A stretch of 64,000 nt of DNA from Nocardiopsis sp. ATB16-24. GTDB taxonomy: Bacteria > Actinomycetota > Actinomycetes > Streptosporangiales > Streptosporangiaceae. The notes under the pieces are model-generated. The model searched no databases, was not told where the DNA came from, and saw only the letters and a list, made by a program, of their open reading frames with translations. This document shows positions 52,854 to 62,691 of this stretch, piece after piece; the first letter of the stretch is position 1, and each line of letters starts with the position of its first letter. Position numbers and translations under genes: made by a program. The DNA is taken from NCBI RefSeq assembly GCF_030271535.1, contig NZ_JASCXJ010000004.1:186001-250000 (forward strand), written 5' to 3'.

Positions 52854-55163
52854 TCACCCGCCGGCCAGGCGCTCCAGCGGCCCCGGCAACGGACCGGTGT
52901 GGGCGACCGTCAAACGGCGGGTGGCGCGGGTGACCGCCACGTACAGGTCGTTGGCGCCGCGCGGCTGGGCCAGCACCGCGTCCGGCTCCACGACCACCAC
53001 CGCGTCGAACTCCAACCCCTTGGCCTCGGTCGCGGTCAACACCACCACCGTCTCCTCAAGGGCGTTCACCCCCCTTTCGCCTCCAGAGGGCCGGGCGGCC
53101 TTCGGCAACGCCGACGCCACCTCCTCCACGAGCCGGTCGGCGGTGATCACCGCGAGCCGACCGGCACCGATCGTCTCGGCCTCCTCCTTCACCAGGAGGG
53201 GCAGGTCCTTGGCCACGGACGACAGTCGCATCGCGCGCGGCGGATCCCCCTCCTCGCGCACCGACTCGGGCACCTCCTGGTCCGGTGCGGCCTCGCGCAG
53301 CACCTCGGCGGCCACCGCCATGATGGGAGCGGGGGTGCGGTAGTTCACCACCAGCCGTTCCACGTGCACACCCTCGCGCACGTACGGCCCCAGAGCCTCC
53401 GACCACGACCGCGCCCCCCAGGCGCTGCCGGTCTGCGCCAGGTCCCCCACCACGGTCAACGACCGGGTCGGCACCCGCCGCATCACCGCACGCCACGCCA
53501 TCGGTGACAGCTCCTGGGCCTCGTCCACGATCACGTGCCCGTACGTCCACCGCCGATCCGCGGAGGCGCGCTCGGCCGTGGTGAGGACGGGGCCGGTGTC
53601 ACGGTGTCGGGCGGCCAACGCCGCGGCGTCCATCATCGGCTCCTCCGCCAGACCGGTGAACTCCAGGACGCCCTGGGCGTAGCGCTCCTCCTCGGCCCGC
53701 GCGGCCTCGGTCCGGCGTGCCCGCGCACGCTCGGCACTGTCGTCGTGCCCCAACAGTTCGGCGGCCTCGTCCAGGAGCGGCACGTCCTCCACCGTCCACG
53801 GTGACCCCGAGGGACGGGCCAGAGCGGCGCACGCGCCCGAGTCCAGGCCCGCCCTCGCGCAGACCCGTGCCAACGCCTCGGCGTCGGCGAACAGTTCGCG
53901 CAACAGCCGTCGCGGGCTCAGGTACGGCCACATGGCGTCGACGGCCTCGCGCACCGGGTCCTCGTGCCAGAGCCGCTCCCCGACGAAGGGAAGGTCCTCC
54001 TCGTCCACCGGACGCCCCAACGACTCGCCCTCGGCCCGGGCCAGCTCCGCCAGCAGGGTGTTCACCACGTACTTGCGTGCGGCGTTGTGCGGCAGACGCA
54101 GGCCCCACGCGGTGCGCAGCACCTGCTCGCACCGCGCCTCGGGCACGGTGAGCGGTCCCGCGTCGGTCTCCACGGTCAGATCCGGGACCCCGAACGCCTC
54201 GGCGGGCGTACGCCGACGGTCGGCCACGGCCTCACGTACCAGGTCGACCATCCTGGGCGCGCCCTTGACCTCGGCGACAGCGTGCGGGTCGTGGGTGTGG
54301 GCCTCCACCCCCGGGAACAGTCCTCCGACCGTGCGCATGACCACGTCGGTCTCCCCGAGGGAGGGCAGCACGTCGCTCACATAACGCAGGAACGCCGGGT
54401 TGGGGCCCACCACCAGCACCCCGCGCCGCTCCAGCACGTCGCGGTGGGTGTAGAGCAGATAGGCGGCCCGGTGCAGGGCCGCGACGGTCTTGCCGGTGCC
54501 CGGACCTCCCTGGACCACGAGCACCCCGGCCAGTCGGGCGCGGATGACCCGGTCCTGCTCCTCCTGGATGGTGGCCACGATGTCGCCCATCCGGCCGGTC
54601 CGCTCCCGACGCAGCGACGCCAACAGGGCGGCCTCCCCGACCAGTTGGCGACGGTCGGTCTCGGTCAGACCCTCGGGGTCGAAGACCTCGTCGTCGAGTC
54701 CGATGACCTTGCGGCGGCGTACTCGCAGGTGGCGGCGCCGGGTGAGTCCGTGCGGGTCGCCGGGGGTGGCGGCGTAGAACGGTCGGGCGGCCGGGGCCCG
54801 CCAGTCCACGAGGATGGTCTCGTGCTCGGTGTCGCGCAGGCCGATCCGGCCCACGTAGCGTGTCTCGGTCTCCCGCCCATCGTCCCCGTCCCCGTTCCCG
54901 TGGACGAGGTCGATCCGGCCGAAGCACAGGCCCTCCTCGACCGAGGCCAGCTGGGCCTGGCGACGTGCCTGCTCATACGAGCGCGTCTCACGCTCCACGA
55001 TGGCCGCGAAGCCTCCACGCTCCTGGAGGTGGGCCGCGGCGAGCCGGTGGGCGGTGCTCTCGCGCAGGGTGTCCAGCCGTTCGTACATCGCGCTGACGCG
55101 TGCCTGCTCCACAGCCATGGTGGCCGACGCCGCGTCCTGAGCGTCGGTTTGACGGAACTCCAT
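52854..55163 (-). CDS. HelD/HelR-type RNA polymerase-recycling ATPase (UvrD-like)
   Basis: A 769-residue superfamily 1 helicase-like protein. HelD proteins clear stalled RNA polymerase from DNA by ATP-driven remodelling; HelR gives rifamycin tolerance in Streptomyces. Seen: an N-terminal coiled coil (MAVEQARVSAMYERLDTLRES), a small beta region with YVGRIGLRDTEHETILVDWRAPAARPFYAAT, Walker A QGGPGTGKTVAALHRAAYLLYTHRD near residue 217, DEAQELSPMAWRAVMRRVP with Walker B, VVNYRTPAPI and the C-terminal ATEAKGLEFDAVVVVEP and LYVAVTRATRRL. The ATG at 55163 is the best start. I see no RAE-like inverted repeat upstream. Confidence 0.92.
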   Translation of the reverse strand: MEFRQTDAQDAASATMAVEQARVSAMYERLDTLRESTAHRLAAAHLQERGGFAAIVERETRSYEQARRQAQLASVEEGLCFGRIDLVHGNGDGDDGRETETRYVGRIGLRDTEHETILVDWRAPAARPFYAATPGDPHGLTRRRHLRVRRRKVIGLDDEVFDPEGLTETDRRQLVGEAALLASLRRERTGRMGDIVATIQEEQDRVIRARLAGVLVVQGGPGTGKTVAALHRAAYLLYTHRDVLERRGVLVVGPNPAFLRYVSDVLPSLGETDVVMRTVGGLFPGVEAHTHDPHAVAEVKGAPRMVDLVREAVADRRRTPAEAFGVPDLTVETDAGPLTVPEARCEQVLRTAWGLRLPHNAARKYVVNTLLAELARAEGESLGRPVDEEDLPFVGERLWHEDPVREAVDAMWPYLSPRRLLRELFADAEALARVCARAGLDSGACAALARPSGSPWTVEDVPLLDEAAELLGHDDSAERARARRTEAARAEEERYAQGVLEFTGLAEEPMMDAAALAARHRDTGPVLTTAERASADRRWTYGHVIVDEAQELSPMAWRAVMRRVPTRSLTVVGDLAQTGSAWGARSWSEALGPYVREGVHVERLVVNYRTPAPIMAVAAEVLREAAPDQEVPESVREEGDPPRAMRLSSVAKDLPLLVKEEAETIGAGRLAVITADRLVEEVASALPKAARPSGGERGVNALEETVVVLTATEAKGLEFDAVVVVEPDAVLAQPRGANDLYVAVTRATRRLTVAHTGPLPGPLERLAGG

Positions 55164-55933
55164 CAGCTTGTTATCATCCTTACATTGGGCTTTTTGTGTG
55201 TAGCTTCCAAAGTTGACATAAGAGCTCTGAAGCTTAACACGGACACGTACCTCCGCGAGCGCGATGCCACCCCCCTTTTCCGTCTCCGTGGAGGGTGCCC
55301 CTTCCCGGTTGTTCTTGCCGTCCCGGCCTCCTGTCGGGTCTCCTGGCGTGCCCGCGTGACGTGAGTGACACGGACACCGACCCGGGGTCGCGTAGGCGGG
55401 TGAGGGCGTCCTCAAGGTGAGGACCCCCGAAGACGCACCGGGGGTGGCGATCGAGCGGGGGACTCGGCCGGTGCGGACATCCGATGGCTCGTGTGCGAAG
55501 GAGCGGGACCGCCGCGTTCGGTCCTCGACGAGCGGGCGTCCGATCGAGGAGTGGAAGGCGGCGAGCGCTGTTCCCGTCGGCTGACTTCTGGACAGGGGCG
55601 ATCTCTCAAGCAGGGGGAGCGTTGGTGGACCTTTTCTCCTGAACGCTCAGGTCACAGCCCCTTGTCGGCCTCCCGGCTTCTTTTCGGACGGCAAAGAACC
55701 TCTGGCGCCAGGAGAAAAAGCCTCAATATATGCACTCTTCGCTTTTGTGAGCTTTTTCTGGTTCTCTCGTTCTCTTCTCCGAAGAAACCCCTGTGTCGGA
55801 GGCCTGCGACGACGGAGTGCGTCATGAGGTATTTCCTCAAGGAGGCTATCGCGGGCGCATCACCATGGGGCACTCTGGGGCGGTCCGCGCATGCGGACAC
55901 CCACCCCCACGCACTTCGTAGTTCGGAGAGAGT
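55164..55933. other. Divergent HelD/M23 intergenic region
   Basis: A 770-base gap. Both ends (55165-55240 and 55660-55830) are AT-rich, consistent with promoters. The centre is GC-rich. I looked for the c-di-AMP riboswitch that often precedes actinobacterial wall hydrolase genes and cannot identify it. No open frame of protein character. Confidence 0.55.
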
Positions 55934-56746
55934 ATGCGATCGATGCGCATAGCCCTTCTGACCCTCATCGCCCTGGTGGGCAGCCTGCTCGTGGCGACCC
56001 CCGCTCACGCCGCGCCCCTTTTCAAGGCTCCGTTCCCCTGTGGCCAGAAATGGACGTACAGCCATCACTCGGCCGAGGTCCGCCGCGCTTTGGACTTCGT
56101 CCGCAGCGACGGCGGCGCAACGAACGGCGCACCCGTCGTCGCCTCGGCCGCCGGGACCGCCACCCGGCACTACCAGGCGGGCGGTGCGGGCAACTACATC
56201 GTCATCGACCATGGCGGTGGCTGGCAGACCTACTACTTCCACCTGAACGCCTTCTCCGTCGCCAACGGCGCGTGGGTCGGGCAGGGGCAGCAGATCGGTA
56301 CCACCGGCAACACTGGCAACAGTTTCGGCGCGCACATCCACTACGAGCAGCTCCACAACGGCGTCGGCCAGAACATCCGCATCAACGGCATCGCGTTGGC
56401 CTACCCCGGTTCGTACGGAAGCCACCACCTGACCAGCGACAACGGCTGTAGCACCAACAGGTACTGGGTCGACACCTTCACCACCGCCACGGGCTACGCG
56501 CAGGCCAACACCAACGACCCGCAAGGTCTGCTGTACGCGGGCACCCACTACGTGTACTGCAAGGTGTGGGGCCAGCAGATCCGCGGCGCGAACGGCACCT
56601 ACAACCACTGGTGGCTGAAGACCGATCTCGACACCACCTACGCGGGCAAGAACGGGCGCGGGGCGTACGTCTCCGCGTACTGGTTGTCGCGCTGGGGCAA
56701 TGACGAAGCGCGTGACAACAACGGCAACGTGATTCCGAACTGCTGA
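55934..56746 (+). CDS. Secreted M23 family metallopeptidase
   Basis: A 270-residue precursor. The signal peptide ends in THE-type AHA (residue 26). The M23 fold shows the zinc ligands His45 and Asp54 in YSHHSAEVRRALDF and the later GAHIHYEQ (His134/His136), with HLNAFSVANGAWVGQGQQIGTTGNTGNS in between. Such enzymes cut peptide bridges in peptidoglycan of the own or other cells. The C-terminal 100 residues (DNGCSTNRYWVDTFTTATGYAQAN, YVYCKVWGQQIRG) form a Cys-containing domain often attached to this group, perhaps for wall binding. GGAGAG precedes the ATG. Confidence 0.93.
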   Translation: MRSMRIALLTLIALVGSLLVATPAHAAPLFKAPFPCGQKWTYSHHSAEVRRALDFVRSDGGATNGAPVVASAAGTATRHYQAGGAGNYIVIDHGGGWQTYYFHLNAFSVANGAWVGQGQQIGTTGNTGNSFGAHIHYEQLHNGVGQNIRINGIALAYPGSYGSHHLTSDNGCSTNRYWVDTFTTATGYAQANTNDPQGLLYAGTHYVYCKVWGQQIRGANGTYNHWWLKTDLDTTYAGKNGRGAYVSAYWLSRWGNDEARDNNGNVIPNC

Positions 56747-56765
56747 CGCCCCATCACCGCATGTG

Positions 56766-56804
56766 CCGGGCCCGGCCTCTCGCCTCGTGCGTGGCCGGGC
56801 CCGG
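56766..56804 (+). terminator. M23 gene terminator
   Basis: Perfect 12-bp stem CCGGGCCCGGCC/GGCCGGGCCCGG with a 15-base loop, 20 bases after the stop. Confidence 0.8.
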
Positions 56805-56933
56805 TCCGCCGATGGCGGAGGGTATCCAGCGGGAGGTTTCCTGTGCGCCGAGGGCTCTCCCACCTGGAGGGCAGCACTCCGCGCCCGGTCGAGTCGGCCG
56901 GTTGAGAAGAACGACATGAATAGGCGAGGAGGA

Positions 56934-56975
56934 CCTGTGTGCGGCGGCACCGGTTCCGGCACCGCCGCACACAGG
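56934..56975 (-). terminator. SDR-operon terminator
   Basis: Fourteen-bp stem CCTGTGTGCGGCGG/CCGCCGCACACAGG with a 14-base loop, 12 bases from the SDR stop. Confidence 0.8.
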
Positions 56976-56986
56976 CCGGACAACGG

Positions 56987-57787
56987 TCAGACGGAGTAGC
57001 GGCTGAGGGTCTCTCCGCCGTCGACCTTGATCAGGTCTCCGTGGATGTATCCCGATTCGTCCGAGGCCAGGAACACCGCCAGATTCGCGACGTCCTCGAC
57101 TTCCCCCCACCGCTTGAGCGGGATGGACTCGGTGAAGGAGCTGTCGAAGTCCTCGTCGTTGAACAACTCGCGTGTCAGCGCGGTCTTGGCGTAGGTCGGA
57201 CAGATGCCGTTGACCCGGATCTGGTCCTTTCCGTACTCGATGGCCAAGCACCGGGTCAGGTTCGCCTGGGCACCCTTGGAGATGTTGTACACCGACTGGT
57301 TCGGGTGGCCCTGAAGCCCGGCGGTGGAGACGATGTTGATGATGTTGCCGCCGTCGCCCTGGGCGAGGAACTGTTTGACCGCCTCCTGGGAGCCGAAGAA
57401 CGTGCCCTTGGCGTTGACCTCGAAGCACACGTCGAGATCGGCTTCGCCGAACTCGTGCATCCGTTTGCCTGCGCGGAAGATACCGGCGTTGTTGACCATC
57501 ACGTCCAGGCGTCCGAAGGTCTTCACGGCTTCGGCGATCAGGTGAGCGACCTGGTCGGACCTGGTGACGTCGCACCGGACGAAAACGGCTTCGCCGCCCG
57601 AATCCCGGATCGACTGGACCGTGGTCAGTGCCGCGTCGTCCTCGAAACCACCCGCGGTGGGCTCCTCACGGATGTCGCTGACCACCACCTTGGCGCCTTC
57701 TTTCGCGCATGCCTTGGCGATACCGCGGCCGAGCCCGGAACTCGCCCCGGTGACGACGATGATCTTGTCTTCCAGACGGTTTCCCAA
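56987..57787 (-). CDS. SDR family oxidoreductase
   Basis: A 266-residue short-chain dehydrogenase. Cofactor loop TGASSGLGRGIAKA, acidic Asp after the second strand (VVVSDIREEP, suggesting NAD), NNAG, the Ser in NIVSTAGLQG and catalytic VYNISKGA. It resembles 3-oxoacyl- or sugar/alcohol dehydrogenases; the substrate is unknown. I use the TTG at 57787 (LGNRLEDKIIVVTGA), which has AAAGGA upstream. It is downstream of an alpha/beta hydrolase gene, 37 bases apart, and the two are probably one operon that converts an ester or lactone. Confidence 0.92.
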   Translation of the reverse strand: MGNRLEDKIIVVTGASSGLGRGIAKACAKEGAKVVVSDIREEPTAGGFEDDAALTTVQSIRDSGGEAVFVRCDVTRSDQVAHLIAEAVKTFGRLDVMVNNAGIFRAGKRMHEFGEADLDVCFEVNAKGTFFGSQEAVKQFLAQGDGGNIINIVSTAGLQGHPNQSVYNISKGAQANLTRCLAIEYGKDQIRVNGICPTYAKTALTRELFNDEDFDSSFTESIPLKRWGEVEDVANLAVFLASDESGYIHGDLIKVDGGETLSRYSV

Positions 57788-57824
57788 CAGAGATGTCCTT
57801 TCGGTGCGAACGGCCGTGGGTGCG

Positions 57825-58724
57825 CTACGGGGCCAGATGCTGGAGGAACCAGTCACGTGCGAGCGAGCTCGACCGCTCGAACCCCGTGGTGTAGATGTCG
57901 AAGTGGCCACCGGGCAGGATCTCGATCCGCTTGGGCTCGCGTGCCCTCTGGTAGGCGGAGATCGCCAGGTCGGTCGGGGTGAGCACGTCATGGGCGGCGG
58001 GAAGCATCAGCAGCGGTGTGGGGCTGATGTACTCGATGTAGGAGGCCGGTATGTACTCGCCGAGCATCTCCACGCTGCGCAGGGTCACCTCGTTGCGCCA
58101 GGACGGCGCCATGGTCCTGTGGCTCTCGGTGAACCATCGGTAGGAGTCCGGGGTAGGTAGCGCGGAGGGGGCGAGGGGATCCTCGTCGACGACGGGGACC
58201 ATCGCCGGTGGCTCACCGTTGAGCCGGGCCAGACGGTCGGCGTCGAACTGCTCCCGGAAGCCGTCGAGGAAGTCCGGTCGCACGAGTCGGCGGAGGTTGT
58301 GGTACCCGTGGACCAACGCCCCCTGGCTCACGACGGCCTTCACACGGCGATCGAGGGCGGAGACCACGAGCACGTGGCCACCGGAGTAGCTGCTGCCCCA
58401 CACACCGATGTGGCCGGCGTCGACCTCGGGAAGGGTGGAGGCGTAGGTGATCGCGTGCCGGTAGTCGCGCACCTGCTGCCACGGGTCGATCTCCTGGCGT
58501 GGCTCGCCGTCGCTGGCACCGAAGTTGCGGTTGTCGAAGACCAACGCGTTCAGTCCCGCCGAGGCGAACACCTCGGCGTATCGGTCCAGGTACATCTCCT
58601 TGACGGCCGAATACCCGTGGGCCATGACGATGGTCGGGCGGGCCGCATCCGAGCCCTCGGCGGAATAGAACCATCCGCGTAGGGTGACGCCCTCGGCGTC
58701 GAAGTCGATGTCGCGGCGAGCCAT
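57825..58724 (-). CDS. Alpha/beta hydrolase (X-Pro dipeptidyl-peptidase-like/dienelactone type)
   Basis: A 299-residue serine hydrolase. TIVMAHGYSAVKEMYLDRYAEVFASAG, LVFDNRNFGASDGEPRQEIDPWQQVRDYRHAI and the nucleophile GSSYSGG match the uncharacterised group related to FrsA and to X-Pro peptidases. PLLMLPAAHDVLTPTDLA holds the acid and ILPGGHFDIY the His. No signal peptide. First gene of the pair with the SDR. Substrate unknown. Confidence 0.9.
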   Translation of the reverse strand: MARRDIDFDAEGVTLRGWFYSAEGSDAARPTIVMAHGYSAVKEMYLDRYAEVFASAGLNALVFDNRNFGASDGEPRQEIDPWQQVRDYRHAITYASTLPEVDAGHIGVWGSSYSGGHVLVVSALDRRVKAVVSQGALVHGYHNLRRLVRPDFLDGFREQFDADRLARLNGEPPAMVPVVDEDPLAPSALPTPDSYRWFTESHRTMAPSWRNEVTLRSVEMLGEYIPASYIEYISPTPLLMLPAAHDVLTPTDLAISAYQRAREPKRIEILPGGHFDIYTTGFERSSSLARDWFLQHLAP

Positions 58725-59061
58725 CGTGGATCTCCTTCGTCGGTCGGTATCAGGCCCGAAGGAGCGCAGAAGTTCACCCAGGGACCTCTGTCAGCATATT
58801 CTCACTCTCCGTAGTTTCTGGGTCACGGGCACGCGAGTCGTCTTCCCGCGTCGTCGAGCCGGCTCGACGAAGGGCGGGCGGGGGTCCACCGAGGACGCGC
58901 CGTCGGTGACGGCCGGGCGGACGCGGACGCACCCCCGAACATCCGCGGGCATGGCGCCCTCGGGCCCTGCCCGACTGTCCGAGAAGACGGCTCGCCCGCC
59001 TCACCCGGCGGGGCTACTCTGAAGCGCACCGGCACGGATTCAGCGGCAGCAGGGGACCCCC
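58725..59061. other. Divergent hydrolase/TM-protein intergenic region
   Basis: The segment 58770-58820 is AT-richer and may contain the hydrolase promoter. The rest is GC-rich with no hairpin or frame I can support. Confidence 0.5.
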
Positions 59062-59745
59062 ATGGTGGACACCACAGACCGACCGGATGACGAACTCCCC
59101 GAGCAGAACGACGAGCACAAGGGCGACGAGAAGACGCACGTGCGTTTCACGGACGTCGAGGGAGGCGCCATCAATGTCGGCAACGCCTCCGGAAACGTGA
59201 CCTTCTTCGTCGGGTCCCCGAAACAGGAGCCTGTCACCGCAAGGCCCCAGGTCGCTCCGGGAAGGAGCGAAAACCTGGGCTCGCAACGGGAGGACATCTA
59301 TCTCCGTGTCCTGAACCAGAAGTCCAGACATGTCGAGGTGAACTTCTGGGTCAGCATCCTCTTCATCGTGATCGGGGTCGCCATCGTCGCCGCCGGCCTG
59401 ATCGTGGCGTTGGTGAGGGCGGAGGCGATGCCCCTGCTGGTGAGTCTGTTCGGCGCACCGTTCGCGGTGATCGGATGGTGGCTGAAGGGGCACGTGCGTC
59501 AGACCGACGCCGCCCTCGAAGCGCGTATCGACCGCATCGAGCAGCAGATCGACGAGGACGCCCGGTGGAAGAAGGTGACCACCTTCATCGACACGGTCGA
59601 GGATCCCGGACTGCGGGACCGATTCCGTGCCGACGCCGCACGGTGGATGCTGACCTCCGAAGGTCCCGCACAGGACGACCGACCCCTGCCGGAGAGCGGG
59701 GAGGAGGGGAGGGGCCGGATCGGGCCGGGCGGCTCCCCCTCCTGA
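59062..59745 (+). CDS. Two-TM protein resembling conflict-system membrane modules
   Basis: A 227-residue protein. An acidic N-terminus is followed by a short beta-type motif HVRFTDVEGGAINVGNASGNVTFFVG (about residues 26-51), which recalls the Gly-Asn repeats in effector-associated proteins. Two membrane helices are at about 95-117 and 122-141, followed by a coiled coil (QTDAALEARIDRIEQQIDEDARWKKVTTFID). This layout is like the two-TM domain associated with TRADD-N proteins in bacterial conflict systems; the match is from memory and weak. It is followed by a beta-propeller lipoprotein gene, 169 bases further. Confidence 0.72.
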   Translation: MVDTTDRPDDELPEQNDEHKGDEKTHVRFTDVEGGAINVGNASGNVTFFVGSPKQEPVTARPQVAPGRSENLGSQREDIYLRVLNQKSRHVEVNFWVSILFIVIGVAIVAAGLIVALVRAEAMPLLVSLFGAPFAVIGWWLKGHVRQTDAALEARIDRIEQQIDEDARWKKVTTFIDTVEDPGLRDRFRADAARWMLTSEGPAQDDRPLPESGEEGRGRIGPGGSPS

Positions 59746-59914
59746 CGCCCCTGGTCCAGGCTCGGACGAAGGTGCGCGTGATCCTCGGTCGTGGCCGCTT
59801 CAGGGGAGCGACGTCGCCGTCGGTGCCCCACCGGCTCGGACGCTGAGGCCGTTTCCCCGCATCAGGTGGAACAGGACGGGCGCTTCAGGGGTCTCACACC
59901 CCAGGAGGTTCCCC

Positions 59915-61351
59915 TTGTCCAGTACTGTCCCCCTCACCGGTTCCATGCCGCCCGTCCGCCACGGCGGCGCGGTCGCCGCCGTGCTCGCCCTCGCCTTGGT
60001 GTCCGGATGCACGTGGCCCTTCGCCCAAGGAGAGCGTCGCGAGGTCGCCGGTCTTCCGGTCCTCCACATGACGGCGGACCGGACCCTCGAAGAAGCCGCC
60101 GTTCCCACGACCGTCGACGCGCACGCCTGGGTCTGGAAGTCTCCCGGAGGCTCCGACATCCAGCGGATCCTCCCCGTGCCCACGGGCGCGGTGGTGCACA
60201 TGGACGACGGGGTGGCCGGCCTGGACACCGCCACCGGGGAGACCGTGTGGAGCTTCCGCTTCCAGGAGCACGGGATCCGCACCGACGTCGCCCCCACCCC
60301 GGACCGGCGGAGGGTGGCGGTGGTGGCCGACGAAGCGGTGGTGCTGCTGGACTCCGCTACAGGAGCCGAGATCGGAGTGTACGAGTACGAGCCCGGACCG
60401 CGGACGATCGGCCCCACGCGCCTGGCGATCGACGGCCCCGCGGGACTGGTGGTGGACGCCGGACTGGTGTCCGCGCGACCCCAGGAGATCGGTGCCATCG
60501 ACGTCACCCTCGACCCATGGGCGTTCGACGGCGACGATCGGGGGTGGCACACCGAGGTCCGGGCGTGCGACGAGGGCATCAGTCCGCCGAGGATCGAGGG
60601 CGGATTCGCCTTCCCTGGAGGCGTGGTGCTCCTGCACGGCTGCGGTGAGCCGAAGGGTTCCGACGATCCCGCCGAGGACGCGGGGGTGTCGGAGTTGGTC
60701 GCCCTGGACGCCAACGACGGCGAGGAGCTCTGGCGTCTGAGGACGGGGGAGGACTTCACGGTCGAGCACCACGAGAACAACCCCGGCAACGGCGGACACT
60801 TCGCGGTGCTCGACGGCGTGGCCGTGCGGCAGAACCTCGCCCCGCACAGGGGGACCCTGGTCATCGACACGGTGGCCGGAGAGGTGATCTCCGACGAACT
60901 TCCCCACCTCATGGCCACGACGGAGAGCGACTTCGTCGTGCGGGTGCTGTCCGACGGATACGTGGCACTCGCGGGAGCGGGACTGTCCAGGCACGGTGAA
61001 CAGTGGGGCCGGTACGAGCTCCGCGACTTCTCGGGACGGGCGCGCGCGGCCGTGCCCGCGAAGATCGTCCAGGCCGACGGGCTGCTGCCCTTGGAGGACG
61101 CGCTCGTCCGCCTGGACTGGACCGACCCCGACGACCCCCACCTGGTGGTCCTGGACTGGGACGGGACGGGCGAACCCACCGCGCGCATCCCGACCGAGGT
61201 GAAGGTGGAGACCAGAGAGGTGACCGGACGAACGCAGGCGGAAATGGAGGTGGGGCCCGCGGGGACGTTCGTGGCGGTACCCGGCGCGGTGCTGCTGCGC
61301 GAGTACCGGCACGGGCGTCCGCAGACGCGTATCTCGGGCTTCACCGGTTAG
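59915..61351 (+). CDS. PQQ-like beta-propeller lipoprotein
   Basis: A 478-residue secreted lipoprotein. The signal peptide ends with the lipobox LVSGC. The mature protein shows repeated propeller-blade fragments of the Trp-docking/PQQ-like type (MDDGVAGLDTATGETVWSFRF, LVALDANDGEELWRLRTGE, LVVLDWDGTGEP). No active-site residues are seen, so it may scaffold or sense. The TTG start at 59915 has a perfect AGGAGGTT five bases upstream. Same strand as the two-TM gene, but the GC-rich gap does not show whether they share a transcript. Confidence 0.82.
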   Translation: MSSTVPLTGSMPPVRHGGAVAAVLALALVSGCTWPFAQGERREVAGLPVLHMTADRTLEEAAVPTTVDAHAWVWKSPGGSDIQRILPVPTGAVVHMDDGVAGLDTATGETVWSFRFQEHGIRTDVAPTPDRRRVAVVADEAVVLLDSATGAEIGVYEYEPGPRTIGPTRLAIDGPAGLVVDAGLVSARPQEIGAIDVTLDPWAFDGDDRGWHTEVRACDEGISPPRIEGGFAFPGGVVLLHGCGEPKGSDDPAEDAGVSELVALDANDGEELWRLRTGEDFTVEHHENNPGNGGHFAVLDGVAVRQNLAPHRGTLVIDTVAGEVISDELPHLMATTESDFVVRVLSDGYVALAGAGLSRHGEQWGRYELRDFSGRARAAVPAKIVQADGLLPLEDALVRLDWTDPDDPHLVVLDWDGTGEPTARIPTEVKVETREVTGRTQAEMEVGPAGTFVAVPGAVLLREYRHGRPQTRISGFTG

Positions 61352-61632
61352 CGAGCAGAGGCGGGGCGGCCGGAGGCGTCACCGGTGGAAGGTTCTCCTT
61401 TCCTCCCCGCGCTCCGGTAGGCCCGTTCTTCCGAGGTCCGGGGCCCTATGTTGGTTATGTGCGATCACGGGGGTTTCGAAGTCGGTAATTTTCTGTTTCA
61501 CTAGGCCGGTGATCACGACGGAGTGACCACACTTGCGAGAAAAGCCGTGTTCTGTCTCCGCGGCCTGGATCCCGGGTACGAGAGCGACCCGGCGTCTGGC
61601 GAGTGATACCCCCGCTTCCTCCAGGAGACAAC

Positions 61633-62646
61633 GTGAGTTCGTACCCCCCCAGCCGACGATCCCTCCTCAAGAGCGTCGGCGGTCTCTCCCTCGGCCTGGC
61701 CGCCGCCTCCGGCGGCCTCCTCGCCGCCACCTCCCCGGCCCACGCCGACGAGCTCTCCCCCGACTCCGCGGCCCCCACCCGGTTCGGGCTGGACATCGTG
61801 GAGCGCAACGAGCACGACCCCCGTATGTGGTACTACCGTTTCGCGACCGACGAGATCGCCTGGAACCCCGGCGTCAACGTCCTGGTCCCCGAGGGCTACC
61901 GCAACGACGGGCGTACCTACCCCGTCCTGTACCTGCTCCACGGCGGTGGCCCCGGCCAGGACTTCATCAGTTGGGACCGGGAGGGCATCCGCCATCTCTC
62001 CGCGGGCAAACAGATCATCATCGTCATGCCAGACGGAGGACCCTGTGGGTGGTACAGCAACCCGGTCAGCACCAACGTCGGCCCCCGCAACTGGGAGAAC
62101 TTCCACCTGAACCAGCTCATCCCCTGGGTCGATGCCAACTTCCGGACGTACGCCGAGTTCGACGGCCGCGCCGTGTCCGGCTTCTCCATGGGCGGTTTCG
62201 GCGCGCTCAAGTACACGGCCAAGTACTACGGCCACTTCGCCTCGGTGAGCTCCCACTCGGGGCCGGCCAGCATACGCCGCAACTTCGGCGCGGTCACCCA
62301 CTGGGCCAACGCCACCTCCGCGCTCTTCGAGCTCGGCGGCGGCACGGTCTACGGCGTGCCGTGGGCCGAGGCTCGGGTGAGCGCCGACAACCCGGTGGAG
62401 AACATCGAGCGTTACCGCGGCAAGCGCATCTTCATGGTGGCGGGCAGGAGTCCCGACCCGATCAACTGGTTCGACAGCATCAACGAGGGAGAGGTGCTCG
62501 CCGGCCAGCGCGAGTTCCGCGCCGCCCTGGACCACGCCGGCATCCCCTACGAGGCGCACGAGCCCGAAGGCGGCCACTTCGTCCGCCACGACCTCTTCCT
62601 GCGCGACCTCGACGGCATCATCGGCCGTCTGCGCTCGGCCGGATAG
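61633..62646 (+). CDS. Tat-exported esterase (Ag85/EstD-like)
   Basis: A 337-residue serine esterase. The signal has the twin-Arg motif SRRSLLKSVGG followed by a hydrophobic stretch and AHA cleavage site. The hydrolase domain matches the putative esterase family PF00756: VPEGYRNDGRTYPVLYLLHGGGPGQDF, IVMPDGGPCGWYSN, the nucleophile GFSMGGFGALKYT, and HEPEGGHFVRHD with the catalytic His. Mycolyltransferases belong here, but a lipid or polyester esterase role is equally likely. The GTG at 61633 has CAGGAGA upstream. Confidence 0.92.
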   Translation: MSSYPPSRRSLLKSVGGLSLGLAAASGGLLAATSPAHADELSPDSAAPTRFGLDIVERNEHDPRMWYYRFATDEIAWNPGVNVLVPEGYRNDGRTYPVLYLLHGGGPGQDFISWDREGIRHLSAGKQIIIVMPDGGPCGWYSNPVSTNVGPRNWENFHLNQLIPWVDANFRTYAEFDGRAVSGFSMGGFGALKYTAKYYGHFASVSSHSGPASIRRNFGAVTHWANATSALFELGGGTVYGVPWAEARVSADNPVENIERYRGKRIFMVAGRSPDPINWFDSINEGEVLAGQREFRAALDHAGIPYEAHEPEGGHFVRHDLFLRDLDGIIGRLRSAG

Positions 62647-62691
62647 AGGCGTCCGTGTAAGGCCTTGCGCGCGGAAGGGTTTCCGTGGCGC

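Noticed and set aside
55164-55420. Rifamycin-associated element before the HelD-type gene
   Set aside because: No inverted repeat of the expected kind is seen.
55164-55933. c-di-AMP riboswitch before the M23 gene
   Set aside because: No convincing conserved core could be located by eye.
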